7,777 bases of DNA from an uncultured Planctomycetaceae bacterium (GTDB taxonomy: Bacteria; Planctomycetota; Planctomycetia; Pirellulales; UBA1268), in the NCBI GenBank assembly GCA_937926325.1, contig CALAZQ010000012.1, forward strand, positions 1 through 7,777. The letters run 5' to 3'. The notes under the pieces were generated by a model. It was not told the DNA's origin. It did no database searches and was given only the letters and a program-made list of their open reading frames with translations. This document shows positions 1-5,686 of the stretch, piece by piece. Every line of letters begins with the position of its first letter. Within the stretch, counting starts at the first letter, position 1. The position numbers and the translations under genes were made by a program.

Positions 1-511
1 CCTCGAACCGCTGTTGCAGTTCCTCCAGCGTGCAGCCGTGCGGCGGGCCGCCACCCGGCTGGTGGTCGCCTCGGTAGGGGTCGAGATAAAAAATGCCGAG
101 AAGGTGCCCGCCGGGCTTCAGGGCAGCCGCCACCGCGGCGACATAATCATCCCGCCGGGCTGGATCGATCGCGCAGAAGCAGGTGTGTTCCCAGACCCAG
201 TCGCAGGTTTCCCGGAGTTCAGCCGGCAACGCAAAGAGGTCGGCCTCGACGTACCGCTCGCTGCCTGTGGTCGGTTGTGCTCGGCACTTGGCGATCGCGG
301 TTGGCGACAGATCGAGGCCAAGTGGTTGGGCGTCCGGTTCGGCGGCGGCGATCGCCCGGACGTCGTGCCCTGTGCCGCAGCCCGGCACCAGCACCGTGCC
401 GGTCATCGTGCCCGGATGGTCCCGCAGCCAAGCCACCAGCGGCGGTGCCGCTTCACCCTTGTCCCAGGGGGTTTCACCGATCCGGTATTGCTCGTCCCAG
501 TCGGGCTGCAT
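1..511 (-). CDS. Thiopurine S-methyltransferase-like SAM-dependent methyltransferase (3' end cut by window edge)
   Basis: Class I SAM-dependent methyltransferase of the TPMT-like family, which methylates thiols or other small nucleophiles in the cytoplasm; the substrate here is unknown. Reading from the ATG at 511 gives 170 residues with no stop before the edge; the family is usually about 200 residues, so roughly 30 C-terminal residues lie outside. Visible: the N-terminal WDEQYRIGETPWDKG block (residues 5-19), SAM motif I VLVPGCGTGHD (40-50), the acidic GLDLSP loop (65-70), EADLFALP (89-96), DWVWEHTCFCAIDP (104-117), and a GGGPPH block near 153-158 typical of this family. No upstream in-frame start was found in the codons checked before this ATG, and the ribosome site is weak (GGAG lies far upstream, AAGAAG nearer). 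It follows the SRPBCC gene by 71 bp on the same strand; that gap holds a 6-bp inverted repeat (532-537/552-557) of uncertain meaning. The family call is firm; true thiopurine substrate use is not implied. Confidence 0.9.
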   Translation of the reverse strand, partial: MQPDWDEQYRIGETPWDKGEAAPPLVAWLRDHPGTMTGTVLVPGCGTGHDVRAIAAAEPDAQPLGLDLSPTAIAKCRAQPTTGSERYVEADLFALPAELRETCDWVWEHTCFCAIDPARRDDYVAAVAAALKPGGHLLGIFYLDPYRGDHQPGGGPPHGCTLEELQQRFE

Positions 512-582
512 GAAGTTCTTCTTTCTCCAGAGACAGGGGAGGAGCAGCGGGCCTGTCGCCTCGGGGGACGGCAATGCGGCGG

Positions 583-1041
583 TCAGCCAGCCTGGGCCAG
601 CCGGCGGCAGATCCGCCGGGTGATCCACTTCCGGTAGCTGAACATGAAAAAAAGATTCGGCCAGGAGAACAACAGCCGGGTCACCACGCCCCAGAAGCCA
701 CTGTTGTGTTCGTATTCAATGTGCTCATCGATGCGGGTCGTGTCGGCATCGATCGCCGTGAAGGTGTGGGTGTGCTCCCACTTCTTTGCCGGCCCCGATG
801 CCTGCACATCGGTGAAACCCTGGTCCGACACGCCGCGGTGGACCGCCTTCCACCGCAGCGGCAGCGGGCCGACCCAGAGGGTGAAGGTGGAGACGGAACC
901 CTCCGCCAGTGGCTCGACCGAATGTATCTGCACGATCGTCGGCGGTGGTGTCAGGGTCTTCAGGGCTGAGGTGTCGCGATGGAAATCACGGACAACCGCC
1001 AGCGGGGCGTCGACTTCGAAAGAAAAATCAAACACCGGCAT
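583..1041 (-). CDS. SRPBCC (START/polyketide-cyclase-like) ligand-binding fold protein
   Basis: A 152-residue protein of the SRPBCC superfamily, a helix-grip fold that encloses a hydrophobic ligand; no catalytic role can be assigned. The pattern fits the single-domain family: an N-terminal strand FDFSFEVDAPLAVVRDFH (residues 4-21), a central strand TFTLWVGPLPLRW (52-64), the WEHTHTF strand (88-94), TTRIDEHIEYE (101-111), and a long C-terminal helix with F-x-YRKWITRRI (134-144). There is no signal peptide. The ATG at 1041 lies 6 nt after the peroxiredoxin stop, and a GGAG (1054-1051) inside the last codons of that gene is 9 nt upstream of it, so translation is probably coupled. Neighbours are a peroxiredoxin and a methyltransferase, compatible with a lipid or small-molecule handling role, which is inference only. 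The superfamily call is good; function unknown. Confidence 0.85.
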   Translation of the reverse strand: MPVFDFSFEVDAPLAVVRDFHRDTSALKTLTPPPTIVQIHSVEPLAEGSVSTFTLWVGPLPLRWKAVHRGVSDQGFTDVQASGPAKKWEHTHTFTAIDADTTRIDEHIEYEHNSGFWGVVTRLLFSWPNLFFMFSYRKWITRRICRRLAQAG

Positions 1042-1047
1042 GGCCCG

Positions 1048-1617
1048 TCACTCCGTTTCCAGTGACGCCAATACCCGCCGGGCCTCGGCCACATGTTTCT
1101 CGGCGGAGAAGGCCGCGGAGAAGGCCAGCCTGATCTGCCCCTGCTTGTCGATCACGTAGGTGGTTCGCCCGGGAAGAAAGCCGAGCGTCTTCGGCACCCC
1201 GAAGGCCCGGCGAAGCGAGCCGTCGGCATCAGACGCCAACGGAAAGGGCAGGTTGTGCTTGTCCGCGAACTTCTGATGGCTGGCGGCGGTATCGCCACTG
1301 ACGCCGATCACCTCGGCATCGAGGCCGCTGAAGTCGGCATAGGCGTCGCGGAACGAGCAGGCCTCGGCCGTGCAGACCGGCGTGTTGTCCTTGGGATAGA
1401 AAAAGATCACAACCGCCCGCTGGTCACGGAAGTCGGCCAGAGGTAGCGATCGGCCGTCCTGCAGATGCAGCGTCACCGCTGGTGCGGGGTCACCGACGTT
1501 GAGTGGCATGGTTGCCTCCTGATTGTTTGGGGGGGCTCCACCGCAGCCGGTCAGCAACAGCCCGAAAAAGAGCGAGGCAAGCGGCAGGCGGCAAGGGCAA
1601 GACTCAGGTTTCAGCAT
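1048..1617 (-). CDS. bcp: Bcp/PrxQ-type thiol peroxidase, probable lipoprotein
   Basis: Thioredoxin-dependent peroxiredoxin of the Bcp/PrxQ subfamily, which reduces hydrogen peroxide and organic hydroperoxides. From the ATG at 1617 it is 189 residues. The first 25 resemble a lipoprotein signal (hydrophobic LASLFFGLLLTG then Cys25), followed by a short polar linker and, from residue 37, the peroxiredoxin domain beginning MPLNVGDPAPAVTL. The active site is FFYPKDNTPVCTAEACSFRD: peroxidatic Cys82 and the resolving Cys five residues later (Cys87), as in E. coli Bcp, with Val where Gly is usual before the first Cys. The start is uncertain. A GTG or other upstream start at 1659 would extend it inside DUF502. 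The ATG at 1509 would give a cytosolic 153-residue Bcp and has the strongest Shine-Dalgarno noted here (AGGAGG, 5 nt away). I prefer 1617 because the in-frame signal and lipobox look real; its ATG overlaps the DUF502 stop by 14 nt. Gene symbol by family only. Confidence 0.9.
   Translation of the reverse strand: MLKPESCPCRLPLASLFFGLLLTGCGGAPPNNQEATMPLNVGDPAPAVTLHLQDGRSLPLADFRDQRAVVIFFYPKDNTPVCTAEACSFRDAYADFSGLDAEVIGVSGDTAASHQKFADKHNLPFPLASDADGSLRRAFGVPKTLGFLPGRTTYVIDKQGQIRLAFSAAFSAEKHVAEARRVLASLETE
1515..1520 (-). promoter_or_regulatory. Strong internal Shine-Dalgarno in the peroxiredoxin gene
   Basis: AGGAGG on the minus strand, 5 nt before the in-frame ATG at 1509. Initiation here would skip the signal peptide and lipobox and yield a cytosolic Bcp-sized enzyme. 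Most other starts in the window have only weak ribosome sites, so this one stands out. Whether it is used is inference. Confidence 0.6.
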
Positions 1618-2281
1618 CGGATGTGGTTGCCCGCGGGACGAACTGAGCCGCAGTCGCACCCATTGAAAGGTACATGCTCATCAGGCCGTCAATCGACATG
1701 CCGGCCGGCCGGACGTTTTCAACCGGCACAAACATCATAGCGCCCCCGAAGGGAACCGGCGCCGTCGGAATGATGACGATGAGATAGTCCTGGTCGTGCA
1801 GCTGGTATCGCTCCGGTGACACGAGCAACGCCAGCACATTCGACGGCTGGTCGCGGCCGAAGGAGCAGAAGACCGGCGTCATGCCCTTCATCGCGTCGTT
1901 GTCGCCCGGCCCGATCATGTCGATCATCTGCCGGCTGGTGCTGTAGATGCTGCCGACCAGCGGCACCCGTTTGAACAGCGATTCGACCGCGCGGCCAAAC
2001 CATTTCTTGGCCCCGAGCTCCACAAACAGGCCCACCGCAAACACCACCACGATCACGACAAACCAGCCGACAAAGTAGGGCGTGGCCGAGTCCTTCCCGA
2101 CCTGCATGCCGATGGCGGTCAGCTGGCGGCCGATGAGGGTCTCCGGGCCGCAGAGGTACTGCAGGTATTCGACCACCCAGACCACCACCGCCACCGTGAC
2201 CACCACCGGCAGCAGCGCCAGCACGCCGGCGACGAAAAACCGAACCAGCCGCCGAAGGAGACCGAGGCCAAGGTGCATCAT
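1604..2281 (-). CDS. DUF502 family membrane protein
   Basis: A 225-residue inner-membrane protein of the DUF502 family (PF04367), widespread in bacteria and of unknown biochemical function. From the ATG at 2281 it starts MMHLGLGLLRRLVRFF, matching the family's usual basic N-terminus just before the first membrane segment (about residues 12-39). A second membrane segment spans about 69-90. Family signatures follow: RVPLVGSIYSTSRQMID (105-121), then IPTAPVPFGGAMMFVPVENV (171-190), and the C-terminal MSIDGLMSMYLSMGA (195-209). A second ATG directly follows (2278). The frame stays open upstream to a TTG at 2356, but that extra 25-residue segment (rich in Gly and Tyr) does not look like the family. 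It overlaps the peroxiredoxin start by 14 nt, so the two are likely co-translated. Its 192-bp leader holds the structured element described separately. The family call is secure; the role is not known. Confidence 0.92.
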   Translation of the reverse strand: MMHLGLGLLRRLVRFFVAGVLALLPVVVTVAVVVWVVEYLQYLCGPETLIGRQLTAIGMQVGKDSATPYFVGWFVVIVVVFAVGLFVELGAKKWFGRAVESLFKRVPLVGSIYSTSRQMIDMIGPGDNDAMKGMTPVFCSFGRDQPSNVLALLVSPERYQLHDQDYLIVIIPTAPVPFGGAMMFVPVENVRPAGMSIDGLMSMYLSMGATAAQFVPRATTSDAET

Positions 2282-2369
2282 GTGAGAGTTCTCTGCGGCG
2301 AAAAATCCAAAGGAACCGAGAGCATAGCCGTGGTAACCATAGCCACGATCCGGCAATCCAGGAAAGGGA

Positions 2370-2447
2370 GGCTCGGGGGTCGGCGAACGCTCGAGGAGCG
2401 TTGGGCGTATCCTCGCCCCGCGACGAGACTTTTGCCGCCCCCGAGCC
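2370..2447 (-). promoter_or_regulatory. Predicted structured RNA element (three-way junction) between symporter and DUF502 genes
   Basis: In minus-strand RNA, GGCTCGGGGGCGGC (2447-2434) can pair with 2384-2370 over 14 bp with one bulged A at 2380. It closes a domain with two adjacent hairpins: GGGCG-AGGATA-CGCCC (2418-2403) and, directly abutting, AACGCTC-CTC-GAGCGTT (2402-2386). A purine-rich single-stranded segment (2433-2419) joins the first arm to the hairpins. It begins 26 nt after the symporter stop and ends 88 nt before the DUF502 ATG. A short pyrimidine stretch TCCCTTTCC follows, without a true U-run. It may be a symporter terminator or processing site, a leader element for DUF502, or a small RNA. 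I do not recognise a known riboswitch class. The pairing is seen directly; function is inferred. Confidence 0.4.
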
Positions 2448-2473
2448 GGCGATTCCCCCTGGCCGGATGCAGG

Positions 2474-3952
2474 CTAGGCAGCTTCTGCCCGGGCCAGCAC
2501 CCCGGCCCGTTCTTCCAGGCTGGCCACCACGGCACAGCCGCAGGAGTCACTCCAGACGTTCACACTGGTGCGGCACATGTCGAGCACCCGGTCAACCGCC
2601 AGAATGATGCCCTGCATCTCAACCGGCAATCCAACCGCCTGCAAAATCACCACCATCATGACGAGGCCGGCGTGCGGAATGCCGGCCGCCCCGACGCTGG
2701 CAAGCAGGGCAGTAAAGGCGACGATCAGCTGCTGCTCAAGCGGCAGCACCGCCCCATGGTAGAGCTGCCCGATGAACAAGACGGCCACCGCTTCATACAG
2801 GGCCGTGCCATCCATGTTGATGGTGGCTCCCAGCGGCAGCACAAAGCTTGAGACCTTGTTGTCGACGCCGGCCCGATTCTCGACGCAGGCCATGGTCAGC
2901 GGTAGCGTGCCGTTGGAGGACGCCGAACTGAAGGCGGTGAGCAGGGCAGGGGAGAGGGCCCGGGCATACTCGAAGGGGTTGCGACCGGCCACAAAGTGCA
3001 GAATCAGCGGCAGCACGATCAGGGCATGCGTCGCCAAGGCCACCACCACGGTGAGCAGGTACCAGAACAGGGAGGCAAAAACCGCCGGACCCTGGGTGGC
3101 CGTGACGAACAGCATGAGGCAGAGCACCCCCAGCGGCGCCAGGGCAATGATCGCCATTGTCATCGCCATCATCACCTCAAAGCCGGCCTCAGCCGCTGCC
3201 CGCACCGCCGCCAGCGTCTTCCCGCCGACAATGACCGCAAAAATGGAGAAGGCGAGGGTGAAGGCGATGATCGAAAGAAAGTTCGACTCGGCAATCGCCG
3301 CAATGGGGTTGGTCGGGATCATCCGCTCTACCTGCTCAAACAGCAGGTCGCCGAGTGAATGCCCGCTGGCAGCCGGCCCATTGGCTGCCGGGGCGGCGGC
3401 GCCGGTCAGCCCGGGCCGGAAGATGTTGACGGCCAACAGGCCGACGGTGATCGCCAGCAGGCTCGTCGAGGCGTAATAAAGCACCGTCCGCAGGAACATG
3501 CCGCCCAGGCTCGCGGCATCACCCAGCCCCGTAACCCCGCAGATCAGTGAGGTGATGATCAGCGGAACGGCCACCATCTGCAACAGCCTGAGGAACAGTC
3601 CGCCGAGCTTCTGGGCCGCCTCGCCCACCATCCGCGCGGGGCTGCGGCCCAGCCGGTGCAGCCAATCGGCCGCCTCAGGATGCATGCGGGCCAGCTCATC
3701 GACGGTGGCAGCGGCACCCGGTGTCTGCCGCGTGCCATCGACAATTGCTTCACCAGCTGTGCCATCGTCGCGGGTCCAGGCCAGTCGCACATGGTTGGGG
3801 GAGTCACTGATGGAAAGCGACTTCAGCCCCGGCGGCAGCCGGTTCGCCGCCACCTCGGTCTCGCGGACACCCGCGAAGAGATTGAGGCCGACGCCGACGA
3901 CTGCGCCGAAGACCATGCCGATGGCGATCTGCCAGTGGAGGGCGAGTTTCAT
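2474..3952 (-). CDS. Dicarboxylate/amino acid:cation symporter (DAACS/SDF family)
   Basis: A 492-residue secondary transporter of the glutamate/dicarboxylate symporter family (PF00375; relatives GltP, DctA, GltPh), expected to import acidic amino acids or C4-dicarboxylates with Na+ or H+ across the inner membrane. Seen: TM1 at about residues 5-27; re-entrant hairpin 1 with SSASSNGTLP (342-351); the TM7 motif GATINMDGTALY (375-386); hairpin 2 with ASVGAAGIPHAG (418-429); and TM8 with D454, D458, R461, T462, N465 and D469, equivalent to GltPh D390, D394, R397, T398, N401 and D405. Arg461 fits a substrate with a side-chain carboxylate. Two oddities: about 70 extra, probably periplasmic, residues between TM1 and TM2 (about 32-105), and WSD in place of the usual TGD after VNV in TM8. 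The ATG at 3952 has only a weak ribosome site; a TATTAT (-10-like) lies at 3980-3975 with no clear -35. Substrate is not determinable. Confidence 0.93.
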   Translation of the reverse strand: MKLALHWQIAIGMVFGAVVGVGLNLFAGVRETEVAANRLPPGLKSLSISDSPNHVRLAWTRDDGTAGEAIVDGTRQTPGAAATVDELARMHPEAADWLHRLGRSPARMVGEAAQKLGGLFLRLLQMVAVPLIITSLICGVTGLGDAASLGGMFLRTVLYYASTSLLAITVGLLAVNIFRPGLTGAAAPAANGPAASGHSLGDLLFEQVERMIPTNPIAAIAESNFLSIIAFTLAFSIFAVIVGGKTLAAVRAAAEAGFEVMMAMTMAIIALAPLGVLCLMLFVTATQGPAVFASLFWYLLTVVVALATHALIVLPLILHFVAGRNPFEYARALSPALLTAFSSASSNGTLPLTMACVENRAGVDNKVSSFVLPLGATINMDGTALYEAVAVLFIGQLYHGAVLPLEQQLIVAFTALLASVGAAGIPHAGLVMMVVILQAVGLPVEMQGIILAVDRVLDMCRTSVNVWSDSCGCAVVASLEERAGVLARAEAA

Positions 3953-3987
3953 TCTCGGGGGCTCACAGACGTGAATAATAGGGTGGT

Positions 3988-4584
3988 TTAGGGGGCGAGA
4001 ATCTGCCAGGAAATGGGTTGATCCTGCAGCTGCAGCCGCACCCGCTGATGCCCGTCAGCGTGCAGCGTCAGAATCTCAATGGTTGAGAATCGGCAGATCA
4101 CTATCGCAAAGTGGACCAACCCGCTTGGGTCATCGTCCAGCGGAATCGAAGGGGCCGACGGAAAGGTCTCGACGGTTGTCCCCGGGCCGTTGGGTGCAGT
4201 GTAGCAGGCGCGGCTCGTGGTCCGCGAGCGCTCCCAGGCCTTCGCCGCCCGGTCATCCTGATGATGCACGGCCGCGGTGGCAGAGATCCGCAGCTGGACA
4301 CGGGTCGCCGGGTCGTACCAGTGCAGGCTGACCTGTGGATAGGCTGCAAGCTGACCAACCTTGGTCGAGCGAATGTCGGTATGAAAGCTGATCGTGCCGG
4401 CAGCGGGATCGAAACTCCGCAGGACGACAGTGCGTTGGTCGGGGCCGGATGCGGCAGCCACGGTCGCCACGGTGACGAGGTGGAAGGGATGCCGGGCCGA
4501 CGCCGTGGCCGCGGTGAGGCTGTCGGAACACTGCTGCCAGAGAGAAGCGGGGGTGTGCTGGCGAAGATCCCAGGTTTCGGGCAC
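3988..4584 (-). CDS. Pyridoxamine 5'-phosphate oxidase-like FMN-binding protein (Alr4036-type)
   Basis: A 198-residue split-barrel flavoprotein resembling the Alr4036-type branch of the pyridoxamine-phosphate-oxidase superfamily. Seen: HPFHLVTVATV (residues 32-42), the FMN-binding RTVVLRSF (51-58), FHTDIRSTKVGQL (67-79), YPQVSLHWYDPATRVQLRI (82-100), and a C-terminus ending SWQILAP as in PdxH relatives. True PdxH carries a substrate-binding R-x-H near the C-terminus; here the matching region reads GHQRVRLQ, lacking that His, so I do not call it pdxH. The start is GTG at 4584: the frame upstream reaches a TAA with no better start codon, and no clear Shine-Dalgarno is visible. A TATAAC at 4634-4629 may be its -10, overlapping an inverted repeat. 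The symporter gene follows after 35 nt on the same strand. Cytoplasmic; the substrate is unknown. Confidence 0.87.
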   Translation of the reverse strand: MPETWDLRQHTPASLWQQCSDSLTAATASARHPFHLVTVATVAAASGPDQRTVVLRSFDPAAGTISFHTDIRSTKVGQLAAYPQVSLHWYDPATRVQLRISATAAVHHQDDRAAKAWERSRTTSRACYTAPNGPGTTVETFPSAPSIPLDDDPSGLVHFAIVICRFSTIEILTLHADGHQRVRLQLQDQPISWQILAP

Positions 4585-4633
4585 GGCGGCAGATTTTCTG
4601 ATGGGAGGACGGTCGATCTGGAAGGCTGGTTAT

Positions 4634-4650
4634 ACTCGCGACCTGCGAGT
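4634..4650. promoter_or_regulatory. Perfect inverted repeat in the divergent promoter region (operator candidate)
   Basis: ACTCGC-GACCT-GCGAGT, a perfect 6-bp inverted repeat with a 5-bp spacer, lies in the 179-bp region between the divergent flavoprotein (GTG at 4584) and DUF1080 (ATG at 4764) genes. It overlaps -10-like hexamers on both strands: TATACT at 4631-4636 (plus) and TATAAC at 4634-4629 (minus). No convincing -35 was found for either. The position is right for a repressor site controlling both genes, but no regulator gene lies in the window. The rest of 4585-4763 shows nothing except an A-run near 4686 and the tandem repeat described separately. Confidence 0.35.
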
Positions 4651-4715
4651 GGGGAAGCATCTGTGGGCTGTCCCCGACCCACGCCAAAAAAACCACGGCT
4701 CCACCGCGTTTCTCC

Positions 4716-4769
4716 AGAGAAAGCAAGATGACCAGAGAAAGCACGATGACCAGAGGAAGTACCATGACG
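4716..4769 (+). repeat. Three tandem 18-bp repeats, each with RBS-like sequence and ATG, at the DUF1080 start
   Basis: Units at 4716-4733, 4734-4751 and 4752-4769. The first is AGAGAAAGCAAGATGACC; the second differs from it at one base, and the third differs from the second at four (AGAGGAAGTACCATGACG). Each unit carries a purine-rich stretch and an ATG (4728, 4746, 4764). All three ATGs are in the DUF1080 frame because 18 is a multiple of three, giving the repetitive peptide MTREST-MTRGST-MTSQ. The third unit has the best ribosome site (GAGG, 7 nt before ATG) and is followed directly by the signal peptide, so 4764 is the preferred start. Confidence 0.85.
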
Positions 4770-5579
4770 TCTCAACTTGCTGTGTTTGTCCCGATCGTCT
4801 GCCTGATGATTCCGTTGGCCACAACATGGCGTCAGGGAGAGGCTGCCGAGGACGTTCCGCCAGCGGTCGACCCAATTGCCGCGCCTGCCGAAGCGGTGGG
4901 GCTGCGGCCGCTGTTCAATGGTAAGGACCTGCGGGGCTGGGACGGCGACCCGCGTCTCTGGAGCGTCCGGGATGGCGTGATCCACGGTGAGACAACGGCC
5001 GAGCAGCCGACGAAGGGCAACACCTTCCTGATCTTCAAAGGCCCTGATCGCGAGGCCCAACTCTCCTCGGTGTTCCGCAACTTCGAGCTGCGGCTTTCAT
5101 TCCGTTGCAACGCGACCAATAACTCGGGCATTCAGTACCGCTCCGAGCGACTGTCCAACTCGACGAATGATTGGGTGGTTGCCGGTTATCAGCACGAGGT
5201 TCGTAACGAAATAGACTTTCCCAATGTCTCGTCCTTTATTTACGACGAGAAGGGCAAAGCGGGCCGGCTCTGCAACATTGGTGAACGCGCCATCCGCACT
5301 GCGGCTGGTGAAAAACGGGTGACGGGCACGCTCATCGGTGAGGCAGCATTCAAGAAGCTCTTCCGGCTGGACGACTGGAACGACGTTGTCATCATCGCGC
5401 AGGGCCCGCAGGTCCGACACTTTCTCAATGGCTGGCTGGTTGTCGAGTTCACCGATAATGATCCGCTGACGACCCGAACGGCTGGATTGCTTGCCCTGCA
5501 GTTGCACGGTGGCAAGCCAATGTGGGCTGAGTTTCGGGACATTCGCATCAAAGAAATTTCGTCCCCAATGGGTAGGTGA
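4764..5579 (+). CDS. Exported DUF1080 / 3-keto-disaccharide hydrolase domain protein
   Basis: A 271-residue secreted or periplasmic protein with one DUF1080 domain (PF06439), a concanavalin-like beta-sandwich known in some members to cleave 3-keto-disaccharides, and abundant in planctomycetes. Starting at the third in-frame ATG, residues 1 to about 28 form a signal peptide (hydrophobic core LAVFVPIVCLMIPLA, then GEAA). The domain shows LFNGKDLRGW (50-59), WSVRDGVIHGE (66-76), FRCNATNNSGIQYRSE (113-128), WNDVVI (205-210), HFLNGWLVVEFTD (219-231), LLALQLHGG (242-250) and a closing FRDIRIKEI (257-265), all typical of a complete family member. Starts at 4728 or 4746 would add 12 or 6 repetitive residues before the signal peptide. 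It is the only plus-strand gene, divergent from the flavoprotein gene and convergent with amt. Domain call certain; substrate unknown. Confidence 0.93.
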   Translation: MTSQLAVFVPIVCLMIPLATTWRQGEAAEDVPPAVDPIAAPAEAVGLRPLFNGKDLRGWDGDPRLWSVRDGVIHGETTAEQPTKGNTFLIFKGPDREAQLSSVFRNFELRLSFRCNATNNSGIQYRSERLSNSTNDWVVAGYQHEVRNEIDFPNVSSFIYDEKGKAGRLCNIGERAIRTAAGEKRVTGTLIGEAAFKKLFRLDDWNDVVIIAQGPQVRHFLNGWLVVEFTDNDPLTTRTAGLLALQLHGGKPMWAEFRDIRIKEISSPMGR

Positions 5580-5623
5580 GGCGATGGAGAACAGCAGGCT
5601 TTGACCGGAGTGTTAAAAGACGC

Positions 5624-5657
5624 TTGGCCCGGGCTGACGGCAGTCGGTCCGGGCCAA
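5624..5657. terminator. Strong hairpin between convergent DUF1080 and amt genes, probable bidirectional terminator
   Basis: TTGGCCCGGGCTGAC (5624-5638) pairs with 5643-5657 over 15 bp, including two G-U pairs in the plus-strand RNA, around a GGCA loop. It lies 44 bp after the DUF1080 stop and 29 bp after the amt stop on the other strand. On the minus strand the stem is followed by GCGTCTTTTAA, a short U-run fitting an intrinsic terminator for amt. On the plus strand no U-run follows, so for DUF1080 it may only stabilise the 3' end. The rest of 5580-5686 shows nothing. Confidence 0.65.
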
Positions 5658-5686
5658 ACGAATGCTGAGTCAGGCCTGTGGAGCTT

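Noticed and set aside
520..531. TTTCTCCAGAGA shared with positions 4709-4720
   Set aside because: A 12-base match is expected a few times by chance in a window this size when both strands are counted; the surrounding sequence does not match.
14..637. Plus-strand open frames over the left-edge methyltransferase
   Set aside because: The minus strand reads as a clear TPMT-like methyltransferase with SAM motif I; the plus-strand frames show no motif.
2323..2347. Direct repeat CATAGCC (2323 and 2338) and a 5-bp inverted repeat in the DUF502 leader
   Set aside because: Too short to distinguish from chance; not linked to a promoter element I could support.
2282..2356. Extended DUF502 start at the TTG at 2356
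   Set aside because: The extra residues are Gly/Tyr-rich and unlike family N-termini; the MM start at 2281 matches the family pattern directly before TM1.
2772..3476. Long plus-strand open frame (234 codons) opposite the symporter gene
   Set aside because: It is antisense to an intact, strongly recognised gene, has low-complexity Ala/Thr/Arg-rich composition and no family motif; such frames are normal in GC-rich DNA.
4101..5060. Minus-strand open frame (319 codons) spanning the divergent promoter and the DUF1080 5' end
   Set aside because: It crosses an intergenic region and overlaps two real genes in other frames, with Pro/Arg/Ser-rich sequence unlike any family.
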